The notes under the pieces: model-generated | Seen by the model: the letters and a program-made list of their open reading frames with translations, nothing else | Databases searched by the model: none | Told to the model about the DNA's origin: nothing | Shown: positions 42,314-52,690 of the stretch, piece by piece | How positions within the stretch are numbered: position 1 is the first letter of the stretch | How the letters are laid out: the number at the start of each line of letters is the position of its first letter | Source: Toxotes chatareus | Taxonomy: Eukaryota > Chordata > Actinopteri > Toxotidae | Direction: 5' to 3' | Length of the DNA: 64,000 nt | NCBI GenBank assembly: GCA_016801885.1 | Contig: JAFBJY010001322.1 | Coordinates: 62,001 to 126,000, forward strand | Program-made: the position numbers and the translations under genes

Positions 42314-43374
42314 CATGGTTGTAATTCTTGTGATTCCTGTTATTTTTGTGTATGATCCTGCCTGGTTGTAGGCTGCTGATGCCATGCTCAAGAGGTGTGG
42401 TTGAACTAAACTCAGCTCTTTCCTGTGTTTATAGTAATGTATGTTTCCATCTGGCAGGAAGACTGAGGTTGCACCTTGTTGAGTCTTATCCACTGAACTA
42501 GACAGAGCCAGGGGATTCTGTTGTAGGCCCCACATGTCCATGAAGCTTATTCAAAGGCAGTGTAATGGGGCTAAAAGTATTAAAGTATTAATACACATTT
42601 TTAATAGTTGTTGTCACCTCTTTCAGGCCCCAGATCCAGACTGCTGCTTTGCCTGAGTGGTTCTTTTATTAGCTGGCTTTATTTACTTCACATGTTGTTT
42701 TTACAGAGACTGCTGTAATGATTCTGCTGCACTGACATTGGTTCCTGTGAACTCATTATTGAGTTTTTAATTATCTGTCCATATAAGTCCTTTCTTGTTA
42801 ATTTTATCTGAACCAACTGATTTTAATTGTTTTTATTTTTTAGGTAGAGGTCCAGTCTGTGGGGAGTAGTTCTGGGGTACAGACTCTGCATGCTGAGTGC
42901 TAATATAAATGGTGGCAGTCACATAGTCATGTCTTGAATTTTCTCATGTGCAGTGCAGTCTTTGTAGACTTGCAGTGTTTGAAGTGTCTTCTAGGGGACT
43001 AGCACCAGGTGAGCACATGGTGTGTGTATAAGCAGGTTGTGATAGAATCTCCCCACAGTGAGCACTCTACCCTTGTTTAAACTTTTATTGTTGTATTCAG
43101 TTGGTGCTATCGAGAGGTTATTTAAGTATTGTACAATAAAGGCTATCATTTGTACTTACCTGGTGCTTTTGTTCTTTCAGGCCTGTTCTCAGCACTTCCT
43201 GTCTTAATTATCTAGGTTTAAATAAACTTAATATTTGTTTGAATGCATGTCTGCTGCTCTTCCTGATTGAACTTTTTAGCTATTTGTGTCACCACTCAGT
43301 ATCAGTAAGTTATTACTCTGATGTTTATAATTTTAACTCCTCATACCTCTCTACACTCTGAGTTGGAACACAAA
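42314..43374. other. 1 kb without recognised gene
   Basis: No long frame. A ttgtacaataaaggc signal near 43130 and abrupt edges suggest part of another LTR-like element, but no motif supports a call. Confidence 0.35.
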
Positions 43375-43561
43375 GTAAAGTGAAATGAAGTGAATAATTC
43401 TTAGTCTGAGACAAAGAAAGTCACAATATGGAGCAAAATTATTTCAAATTTCATTCATTCATTCAAAGATGAATGGATTCAAGTTAATGGATGAAGATAA
43501 ACCAGGTTCAGCTGTGGATTAAAGATATAAGATCTACAACAGTAACAGACAGTGAACTGAC

Positions 43562-43733
43562 CTCAGAGTCTCTAGTCTACAGTGTGGACTCTCCAGACAA
43601 CCACACAGCAGCTTCACTCCTGAATCCTGCAGCTTGTTGTCACTCAGGTCAGGTGTCTCAGATGGGAGGGTTGGACTTCAGAGCTGAGGCCAGAGAAGCA
43701 CAGCTGATCTCTGACAACCTGCAGGAACTCAAT
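43562..43733 (-). pseudogene. NLR LRR exon, two bases short
   Basis: 172 nt between attcag and gtcagt. It carries the shared C-run loss (gatgggagggttgg on the plus strand) and a second loss (ctcaggtcaggtgtc). Same LRR type as the other units. Confidence 0.8.
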
Positions 43734-44095
43734 CTGAATAAAGAATAAATCATGTGGATAAAATCATTTCTAATCCAATCAGATATGTCCTAATCAGTGA
43801 GCTTTCACTAACATGAGTAGAGGGGACTTTGTCCTTCTCTTATTGTGGATCATCATAATATCAGTCTTCTACACATCATCCAAATGTCACCACAACATTC
43901 ATACAACTATTCATGCATCAACACAGATTCATAACATGCTGCTGAGCTCAGTCAAGTCTGGAATTAGAAGATAAAGATCAAATCAGACATGTTGGACTAA
44001 AAACTGACTTTGATTCACCACTGAAATGGATCAAACTTCAAATGTTCAGTCCTGATCCAGGAAAAATGTCTTGCTTGGTCCTGGTCTCTATCTCT

Positions 44096-44348
44096 GGAGC
44101 CCCTCTGGTGACATTGGATAAAAAAAAAAACGCATAGCCACGAGATTATAGCGAGGCCACGAGATATAACTTGAGGCCACGCATTAAATATTTTGTGGCC
44201 GCAGCGTTACTATCTAAGTGGCCTCGCGTTATTATCTTGTGGCCACTTTTCGTTACTATCTAAATGGCCCGCAGCGTTACGATTCGTAGCCTCCGTTATT
44301 ATCTACGTGGCCCACGCATTATTTTTTTCAATGTCACCAGAGGGCTCC
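44096..44348. mobile_element. MITE with ~40-bp terminal inverted repeats
   Basis: Begins ggagcccctctggtgacatt and ends aatgtcaccagagggctcc, an imperfect inverted repeat that continues inward through A/T-rich and gcgtggcc/ggccac blocks. The interior is made of degenerate ~20-bp subrepeats of the gttattatct..gtggcc type. 253 bp, no coding. It interrupts the NLR repeat unit. Superfamily unclear, as the target duplication is not evident. Confidence 0.75.
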
Positions 44349-44493
44349 ATACTATCTGGACAGATCCGCTCAGGAAATCCACATCTAAACACATATTCAA
44401 CTGAACAACAACTATTTGATCCCACATTACAGATGGATTTAATGGAAAACTTTGGAAAATGGTCAGAAGCAAAAGTAACATACATACAATGTA

Positions 44494-44545
44494 ATACTAC
44501 TACTACTACTACTAATGCTAATAATAATAATAATAATAATAATGA
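44494..44545. repeat. (ACT)n-(AAT)n microsatellite
   Basis: About six ACT units followed by about nine AAT units. Confidence 0.95.
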
Positions 44546-45180
44546 TGCATTTTTATTTGTGTCTTTCCAAACACCCAGCGACACTTTACAATACAACAAC
44601 ATTTGCAGTTAATGGACTGAAACATGTCAAACCAACAGTGTGGTCCTTTAAGTCTTTTTGCTTCTTAACACATTTAACAAGTCAATTCAACTCAATGAGT
44701 GAAAGATAAACACACAAGAAGAACTGACATTAGTCCTGACACTTGATTGAAATGAACTTAAAAGGAAAGAAGAGTTTTTTCTTCAGCAAGTGTTTTTCAA
44801 TTGATTTGTGCAAATATTAGTTGTGAGGATCTTCTGTATATTGTTGTGATAAAAATGGACTTTGAACAACTCACACTGGACATTTTCTACACTTCATTTA
44901 GAAAACATTAGTCTGCTGACTGTGACAAATACGAGTGTGTGAGTACTGAAGGTTTCATTGAAGTCAACAGACATTATTCATGACAACTGACTGAAATGAA
45001 GTGAAACTGAAGGAATAATTCTTAGTCTGAGAGAAGAAAAAGTCACAACATGGAACAACAACTTCTTTCAAATCTCATTCATTCCAAGATGAATGGATTC
45101 AAGTTCTGGATGAAGATAAACCAGGTTCAGTTGTGGATTAAAGATATAAGATCTACAACAGTAACAGACAGTGAACTGAC

Positions 45181-45354
45181 CTCAGAGTCTCCAGTCTACA
45201 GTGTGGACTCTCCAGAGAACCACACAGCAGCTTCACTCCTGAATCCTGCAGCTTGTTGTTACTCAGGTCCAGGTGTTTCAGACTAGAGGACTGGGAGCTG
45301 AGAACTGAGGACAGAGCTTCACAGCTTCTCTCTGAGAGGTTACAGCTGCTCAGT
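45181..45354 (-). CDS. NLR LRR exon, intact
   Basis: Acceptor cctcttcag, donor gtcagt. Exactly 174 nt and open: SSCNLSERSCEALSSVLSSQ, then LKHLDLSNNKLQDSGVKLL and SLESPHCRLETL. It is the first LRR after the NACHT exon (294 bases of intron to 45648). It has the base missing from the plus-strand pseudo-exons at 1506 and 3005, so it shows the unbroken form. Confidence 0.85.
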
Positions 45355-45647
45355 CTGAAGAGGAAACAATGAAGAAAAAGTCAAATAACATTTGTGTTGA
45401 AAGGACAATCAAGGAACAAAACTCTCAGTTTGCTCTGCAGCTCACAGCAAACTAACAGACCTGCATTTGAAAACTGGGACGAACATCAAACACAGACACA
45501 AACACAGTTCAGTGAAGCAGAAATATCAGCTCTTTATCCACCTGCTAACCAATGAGGAGTTTCTACTGAATTTATTTTCCCTCCTGCTGAATAAAATAGC
45601 AGAGTCTTTATATAATGATGAATAAATCCAACTATCTATACACTTAC

Positions 45648-47378
45648 AGAGCTTTGTTAGAGGCTTTGACAACTGGCAGCAGCTTTCAGAAGGCCTCCTC
45701 TGAAGCAGAGTATTTCTTCAGGTAAAACATGTCAGATCTTTTTCTGATGTCAGTAAGATGAGGACCCAAGCTGACCATTGAGCAGGAGACAGTTTATCTG
45801 TGGAGAGATGTCCTGAACTCAGGGACTGTTGGATCTGCTCCACTAGAGAACAATCATTCAGTTCATTCAGACAGTGGAACAGGTTGATGCTTTGCTCTGC
45901 AGAGGGAGTCTCTTCAATCTTCTTCTTGATGTACTGGACTGTTTGCTGATTGGTCTGTGAGCCACTTCCTGTCTTTGTCAGCAGACCTCGTAGGAGAGTC
46001 TGATTGGTCTGCAGTGAAAGACCCAGGAGGAAGCGGAGGAACAAGTCCAGGTGTCCATTTGGACTCTGTGAGGCCTTGTCCACAGCCCTCTGGTAGGGCT
46101 GCGTTGGATCAGGTTTAGACCAGTTGGAGGTTGATTGTTCTTCTGACAGCAGATTGACTCCAGAGTTGATGAAGGTCAGATGGACATGAAGAGCAGCCAG
46201 AAACTCCTGAAGACTCAGATGGACGAAGCAGAACACCTTGTTCTGGTACAGTCCTCTCTCCTCTTAAAGACCTGTGTGAACACTCCTGAGTACACTGAGG
46301 CTGCTTTGATGCTCGATGCCACACTCTGTCAGGTCTGATTCATAGAAGATCAGGTTTCCTTTCTGCAGCTGCTCAAAAGCCAGTTTTCCCAGAGACTCAA
46401 TCATCTTCCTGGTCTCTGGACTCCAGTGTGGATCTGTCTCAGCTCCTCCATCATACTTAACATTCTTCAGTTTGGACTGAACCACCCAGAAAGTACATGT
46501 ACATCTCAGTCAGGGTCTTGGGCAGCCCTCCTCCCTCTCTGGTTTCCAACACATCCTCCAGAACTGTAGCAGTGATCCAGCAGAAGACCGGGATGTGGCA
46601 CATGATGTGAAGGCTACGTGAAGTCTTGATGTGGGAGATGATCCTTCTGACCTGCTCCTCCTTTCTGAACCTCTTCCTGAAGTACTCCTCCTTCTGTGGG
46701 TCATTGAACCTCTGACCAGAATCAGAATCAGAATCAGAAAACTTTATTGCCAGGTATGTTACACATACAAGGAATTTGACGTGGTGTTGTTGGTGCAAGT
46801 TTGAACAAGAAAAGAAAGTTTTAATAATGGAAGTCCAGAGGAGTAAACACTCATCCAGACCGTCAAAGATGAACAGAACCTGGACCTCTTCAAACCTGCA
46901 GAGTCCTGCTTCTTTGGTTTCAGTAAAGAAGTAATGAACAAGTTCCACCAAGCTGAACTTTTTCTCTTTCAGCACATTCAGCTCTCTGAGCGTGAATGGA
47001 AATGTGAAGTGTATGTCTTGGTTGGCTTTGTCTTCAGCCCAGTCCAGGTTAACTTCTGTGTTAAGACTGTTTTCCCAATGCCAGCCACTCCCTTTGTCAT
47101 CACTGTTTCTGATTGGTCTGTCTCTTCCAGGTGAGGCTTTAAAGATGTCTTCTTGTCTGATGCTAGTTTCTGGTCTGGCTGGTTTCCTGGATGCTGTTTC
47201 GATCTGTCTGACCTCATGTTCATCATTGACCTCTCAGCCCTCCCTCTGTGATGTAGAGCTCTGTGTAGATCTGATTCAGAAGGTTGGGTTTCCTGCTTTA
47301 GAGATCCCCTCAAACACACACTGAACTTCTTCTTCAGAGTAGATTTAAGTTTACGTTGACAAACTGGAGCAACATGTC
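45648..47378 (-). pseudogene. FISNA-NACHT exon of an NLRC3-like gene, disrupted
   Basis: Acceptor ttcattcag, donor gtaagtg; ~1.7 kb, normal for this exon. In order: FISNA region (HVAPVCQRKLKSTLKKKF), Walker A GVAGIGKTVL (47060-47100), FSLVELVHYFFTETKEAG, Walker B VLFIFDGLDEC (46850-46880), FNDPQKEEYFRKRF, IISHIKTSRSLHIMCHIPVF, ETRKMIESLGKLAFEQLQKG, FVHLSLQEFLAALHVHL and the C-terminal QWSAWVLILLTSEKD. At least three frame changes occur, and a LINE tail (46720-46830) replaces the segment after Walker B, so no complete NACHT ATPase can be made. In working genes this exon provides the nucleotide switch of the cytosolic sensor. Confidence 0.9.
46720..46830 (-). mobile_element. LINE/SINE tail inserted in the NACHT exon
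   Basis: Begins agaatcagaatcagaatcag and continues aaactttattgccaggtatg, the same tail family as 13978-14130. The flanking NACHT coding sequence lacks the ~170 bases that should lie between Walker B and the FNDPQKEEY block, so the insertion came with a deletion or replaced it. Confidence 0.75.
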
Positions 47379-47548
47379 CTGAATGAACAAACAAGAAACA
47401 ACATCAATGACTGATTCATAAAGAAAACATGACATGTTCAACCCCTAAAGAACACAAATGAACATATTTCCCATATTTTCCATGTCTTGAGACGTTAGTA
47501 AATGTCCCATTTGTCCATCATGTTGAATCTTTAGAGAAATCCTCTTAC

Positions 47549-47776
47549 TGCTGTGCAGACAGTCAGCCAGCTCCTCCTGCTTCATTCTCCTCAGGAAGTT
47601 CACTGTGATCTTCACAAAAGTCTCTCTGCTGCTCCTCCTCTGCTCTTGATCCTCACCGTCCAACACGTCCTCATCCTCCCTCTGACTCTGAGCATTCTGG
47701 ATAATCTGGACTCCACAACCTTCTGGATCTTCTTCAGCTCCCTCTTCACAAAAGTGACAATGTTCTCCTCCAGCAG
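47549..47776 (-). pseudogene. NLR leader exon 4 (pre-FISNA)
   Basis: Acceptor tctgttccag, donor gtaagagg; 228 nt. Encodes LLEENIVTFVKRELKKIQKV, then in a second frame LDGEDQEQRRSSRETFVKIT and LRRMKQEELADCL. Two small indels (near 47690-47720) shift the frame. This helical domain precedes FISNA in fish NLRC3-like proteins. Confidence 0.8.
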
Positions 47777-47938
47777 CTGGAACAGAAAACTATATAGATG
47801 ACACAATCAAAGTAAAACCATGGAGCCAAACATCAGATCCATGTTGGACACACTGACAATCCACTGCTCTAAAGGGTGCAGCATGGAGATTATTGTCAAC
47901 ACAACAGATATCAAAGTAGTTGCTGTCTATGTACAGAC

Positions 47939-48016
47939 CATAAATATGGAGTCCAGGTGTGTTTGATGCTGCTGGGCAGACTGAGCACTGGGAACCTCTG
48001 AGCTCTCCTGGTCCCT
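47939..48016 (-). CDS. NLR leader exon 3
   Basis: 78 nt between ttctccacag and gtctgtac. Encodes RDQESSEVPSAQSAQQHQTH and LDSIFM, the short conserved linker exon of the family. Open in this copy, but its neighbours are frameshifted. Confidence 0.75.
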
Positions 48017-48577
48017 CTGTGGAGAATCATGAAAGAATTAGCTCACATTATGTTTGCAGCATCTGTGAAGCGTTTTTATGCTTGTGCACACAAACAACAG
48101 CTGCTTTTATGTTCTGTGGTGACTGTCTGATTAAAGCAAACACTACTGTGCTGTGACATTCTCAATGAGGAGAGAACAAGCAATCAGTTCTGTACCTCAT
48201 GACCTAGAGTCATCACAACAGGTCCACCTTTTAAATGATGACTTTTAAGAAGGACTCACACTGGGTTGACAGAAATCTCTCCTCCTACTGCAGGACACTA
48301 TACTTACAAACACTGGAGACTGGATAGGTGTTGCTGGGTTACGGGGGAGTTTAGTTCTGAATCTAGATGACACATATAAGAACAGAAGAAGTGCTTTTTC
48401 TTGAAAAGAGAGACACATCAACTTTCTTACACTAAAGCATGTGTTTCAGCCTGATCATGTTCATATACTGTGTCATTCATGAAACCCTGGAGACAAAACA
48501 CAATCACTTCATCTCATAGAAGACCAGTTACCAAGGACAGCTGTCTGAAGTACATTTTAAGCTCGGCTGCAACTCAC

Positions 48578-48701
48578 TTCTTTTACTGCAGCAGAGGAGG
48601 CTTTGTCCTTTAGAAATTCATTGGGTGACCACATTGTCTTGTCGCACTTCATGGACACACAGCTGGGCTCAGGTCCATGTTCAGGTCCAGGTCAGCAGAG
48701 T
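48578..48701 (-). pseudogene. NLR leader exon 2
   Basis: Acceptor cacaccag, donor gtgagt; ~124 nt. Carries PEPSCVSMKCDKTMWSPNEF and LKDKASSA, a family hallmark. In the phase left by exon 1 the reading hits TGA, because one G seems lost in gctgacctgg. Copy B has the same region at about 54410-54530. Confidence 0.7.
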
Positions 48702-48848
48702 CTGGTGTGTGCTGCTGCTCTGACCTTCAACTTTACAACTTTTACAGAGCTTTGAGTGTGAATAATGATGGTGCATTAGAGTTTTTGGAGTGCTGGGGCT
48801 CTGACATGGGGAGAAAGAGTCATGGAGAGTTAGAGATCCTCATCTCAC

Positions 48849-48939
48849 CTCTCTGAGCTTTGGTCTGAATCTCTTGGTCCCCACACAGACTGCTTTTGGA
48901 GGAGGGCTCCCTCCTCTCTGTCCTCCCACACTGATTCAT
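48849..48939 (-). CDS. NLR leader exon 1 with start codon
   Basis: ATG at 48939 opens MNQCGRTERREPSSKSSLCG then DQEIQTKAQR, ending at a gtgagatg donor (30 codons plus one base). Such a short hydrophilic first coding exon is typical of fish NLRC3-like genes. No promoter elements were identified upstream. Confidence 0.75.
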
Positions 48940-50060
48940 GATGCTGAATTCACATCCACATCAGCTCACACACACATTCTACCTTCATCTGGAGAGAAAT
49001 CAAAAATCATTCATCTGTACATCAACTGAAATCATCCTCTCCATCATTTGTATATAGAAATATCAGCTGCTCCTCCACACTGGTTGTCTCTCCTTTCCTC
49101 TTTCATATCAGTGTCCAGTTAGATGCAGTCAGACAGCCAGTGTGTGAGGCAGAGGAAGCTGCCATCAATACTGCCGCTTCCACTATCGATCCACTAGATG
49201 GGGTCCTTGAAGCTGCAGTGAAGTGCAGAGCAGCACACAGGATCCAGGAGACGAAACATTTCCATTCACTGACACACAGACAAACTGAAGAGATCCACTG
49301 GTTTTATCTGACTGAGTCTAAAAGAAATCCTGCTTTCTGATTTCACTTGAGTACAAAAGTACGGGGCGCCAATCTAAGTAAAATGTCTTCAACTGCTCAA
49401 AAGTCAAAAGTGCTTTGCTGATCATGCAGAACAGACTCATTTTGGTTTTTATTTCAAATCTTAATCTGAAAAGTAACTGTGGCTGTGAAATAAATGTATT
49501 AAAACGATGAAATATTTCCCTCTGGAAAGATTGTGAAGTGAAAGTATAAAAAAAAGAAGCAGAAAATACGAACACTAGAGTTTCAGTGCAGCACTGCAAT
49601 AAAAGGACTGAGGTGCACTTCACTACAAGAAGTGTTAGATTCAAACAACTTATACGTGCTTTTTCAAAATAAAAAGACTAGAAAGCTTTTATTCAGTGAA
49701 CGTTCTGTATCTCAGGAGACTAAAACCTTAACTTCAATTGTTTTCATTGCACCTGCTTCTAGTTTGTATAAGTTCTCCTTGTTGTATGTATTGTATATAT
49801 TTATGAGAGTGAACTTCGTATGTTTATGTGAATGTTCTGTGTCGCGATTATCGTTTATTGTTTTATACGTGTTTGTTAAATTATTGTATAACATGCCTAA
49901 GTGCTTCTGCCTCTTAGCCCAGGTTAACCGTTGGAAGCTGAGAACTGGTTCTCCAACTGGCTTACCTGGTTAAAATGAAGGTTAAATAAATAAAATAAAC
50001 ATGAATGTCCTCTAAAAAAAGTTTCCAAGCTAATATTTCAGTTTGAGACTAACGATTATT
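48940..50060. other. 5' flank of the minus-strand NLR locus (copy A)
   Basis: No gene seen. It is collinear with 54746-55790 (copy B). The last bases before 50060 (gtttgagactaacg) are still shared, after which copy A turns into the homopolymer-rich stretch. Confidence 0.6.
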
Positions 50061-52050
50061 TCAAACCCCCCGAGTTTCCCCCCCCAAAGGAATTTTTTTC
50101 TTCAATTCCCTTTTTCCCTTTTTTCGTGAGTAACAAGGGGGGGGGGTTTTTTTAATGGTCAAAATCCCGGTACGGGGGGGGGGTCATTAAAAATGGAATT
50201 TACCTTGGGGAAAAACCCTCCCCCCCTTGGAAAAAATAAAAAAGGGGGTTTTTTGTGTGTTTTGTTTGGGGTTTTTGTTTGGCCCCAAAAAAATCTTACG
50301 GTTGGCTTGGGGCCCCACAATTCAATTTTTAAAAATGAAAAATCCTTCCCCAGTTAAAACAACCCCCTTTTGAAGTTTTCTTTTATTATTTTATCATTTT
50401 CAAATTTTAATGGAACAAATTTTTTTTTTTTTTTTAAAAATTTAAATTTTTTATGGGGGAAAAAAATTTTTTCCCCCGTTTTAAATTTTTTCAAAAAAAA
50501 AAATTTTGGTTGGCCCCTTTGGGGGGGGCCCGTTTTGGGTTTTGAAAAAATTAAATTTAAAAAAAAAATTTGTAAAAACATAACGTAATAAAAAAAAAAC
50601 CCCGGGAAAGAAGGGAAAAAAAATTTTTCCTTTTGTTTAAAAAACCCTTTTTAAACTTAAATTTTTTCCCCCACCCCTTTTGGGGTTAAATTCTTGAGAT
50701 GAATGAAATAATTTCCTCGACAGTTTTTTCCCCTTTGTTGTTTTAAAATTAATTTTTCCCACATTATCCAAAAATTTTTTAAACGCCCCCAAAATTGCCA
50801 GTTTTTTTGTTTTTTCCCATTTCCCCCCTCCCTCCTTTTTTTCCCCCTTTACCCCCCCCCCCCCAAGGGGGCCTCCAAATTTTTCCTTTAAAAATTTTTT
50901 TCCCGGGCCCCTTTGGGGTACTGGGCAAACCCCTCGTAAGGCTTTTAGCAATTTTTTTTTGTAAAGGGGTTTTAAAAATTTTGGAATTGGGAATGACAAA
51001 CAAAAAATTGGGGGGGAAGAAACCCGGGGGAAAAAAAAAGGGGAGGTCAAAAAAAGGCCCCAAAAGGGTGAGATGGGGAAACCCTTTAAAAAAAATAAAA
51101 AGTTACGAACCCCCAACAAACCTTGGGGTAAGGGGAAAAACTTTTTATTTACCGGGTTCCAAAAATTAAAGGTAAAAAAACCCCCCCAAAAAACTGAAAG
51201 AAATTTTTTGTTTTATAACTATCAACTTTATTCCCTACTCCAAAAACTTTTTCCTTTTTTGGGGTGTTAGGTTTTACTTTGAATCCATTTAGGGGTAAAG
51301 GAAATTTTGGTTTAAAATAAATTAAGAACAAATGTTGCCCAAATAGATTTTTTTTCCCAAAATTGGTAAAAATCTCCTCTGGCAAAAACTAAAAAAATTT
51401 GGGGGAACCCCCCAGGAACTAATCCCTTCCAAAATTCGGGAGGGGGAAATTTAATTTTGGGACTCTAAAAACCCCTCTTTCCTTAAATTTTTAAACAGCC
51501 AGGGAAAAATTTTTTTTTTGCCAAATATAATCAGGAAAAATTTTATTTTCATTAACTTACAAAATTTTAAAAATTTTTTTTTAAAAATTCCCGGGGTTCC
51601 CCAAAAAATATAAATCAAAAACTCTTTAAAAAAATTTCCTATTTAAACCCTTCTTTTTTGGGAAACCCCCAAAAAAGAAAAAAATTTTTTAAATAAACCT
51701 CGAAGAACATTTCAGATGTTTCAACTTTCCCGCCTTTTCCCCAGGGACACTGAGTGAAAAAAATTGGAGATAAAAAATCCTGCAAAATTTCGGTTTTAAA
51801 AATGGTTTTTCCCGAATTTTCACCCATTTTAAAGATCTTTTTTTTGGGGCCCAAAAAAAAAATAAAAAAAATTAAAAAAAAATTAACGAAAGTTTGAATA
51901 AACTTTTTTTCTAAAAAATAAAATTTTTTTTTAAACAATTTTTGTATTTTAAAATTTTAAGGAAAAACTTACTGGGAAGGGTTGGCCCGGGAAAACACAT
52001 TTTGGGGTTTTAAAAGAATGGTTCACAAAAAAAAAACCCTTAGCAGTATC
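50061..52050. other. Abnormal homopolymer-rich stretch, probable artefact
   Basis: About 2 kb in which most bases belong to runs of three or more of the same base (a, t, c and g alike), e.g. ttttttttttttaaaaattt and ccccccccccc. Normal dinucleotide texture, present on both sides, is absent. Frames inside it (for example 50637-51119 minus) are low-complexity K/F/P/G text and are not genes. This is what low-quality base calls or a badly resolved read would look like. Confidence 0.8.
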
Positions 52051-52059
52051 TCAATTTAG

Positions 52060-52690
52060 GCTTTGGTGATAAAAAAAAAACAACCAAATTTTTAATACAA
52101 AATAAGAGAAGTACATGGAAGAAAGTCTGTACAAAAACAAATATAATGTGCAATGTTCCCAAAGTGGATGTAGTGCAGAGGTAATAATGTTTATAGGAGC
52201 GTTAATATAACGAACAGTACAGATCTGAATTATGTTATGTAACAACGTCTTTGGGGAAATGAGGCCCGTGCTGTTTGGGGAAGGGGTGGGGACCCGGGGA
52301 TGGGGGGTGGTGGCAGGGGGAAAGAATTTCCCTGTGACGGAGGTTTTGGTCTTGATGGCCCCGGTACCCCTGCCGGAGGAAGTGTCTCAAGAGTTTGTGA
52401 CCGGGTGGGAGGGATCATGAAATCTTACCTGCACCCTCGGGGTCCTGGGCGCAAGGTCCTGAGAGATGGCAGATTCAGCCAATCACCTTCTCAGCAGAGT
52501 GGATGATACGCTCAGCCTTCCTTTGTCCTTGGCAGTGGCAGCAGCGTCCAGATGGTGATGGAGGAGGTGAGGAGGGACTCGATGATGGAGGTGTAGAAGT
52601 GCACCATATCATTGACCCGGGCAGGTTGAATTTCTTCAGCTCCCGGAGGAAGTCATCCCGGGTGGGCTTTTACATCCTCTGGTGGGCTTT
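52060..52690 (-). mobile_element. Non-LTR retrotransposon RT C-terminal fragment
   Basis: The minus strand near 52500-52660 reads FYTSIIESLLTSSITIW and RIIHSAEKVIG, the conserved RT C-terminal block of fish LINEs, followed by 3' text to about 52060. It abuts NACHT coding sequence at about 52690-52735 in copy B. Confidence 0.7.

Larger units (their letters stand above)
34870..45300 (-). repeat. Tandemly repeated NLR unit (LRR exon plus flanks), five copies
   Basis: A ~0.7-0.8-kb block recurs at about 34870-35240 (partial), 35229-36080, 37812-38505, 43375-44095 and 44917-45300 (partial, switching to another LRR exon). Shared landmarks are agttctggatgaagataaac, the LRR exon, and ttatcctttcca-like intron text such as tgagctttcactaa. 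Copies are separated by a LINE plus SINE and by Gypsy-3. This is exon-repeat expansion in the LRR region of the minus-strand NLR locus. Confidence 0.85.

Noticed and set aside
50370..51938. Several open frames of 60-160 residues in the homopolymer-rich stretch
   Set aside because: They encode only K/F/P/G/L runs created by homopolymers, overlap on both strands and have no splice or domain signals.
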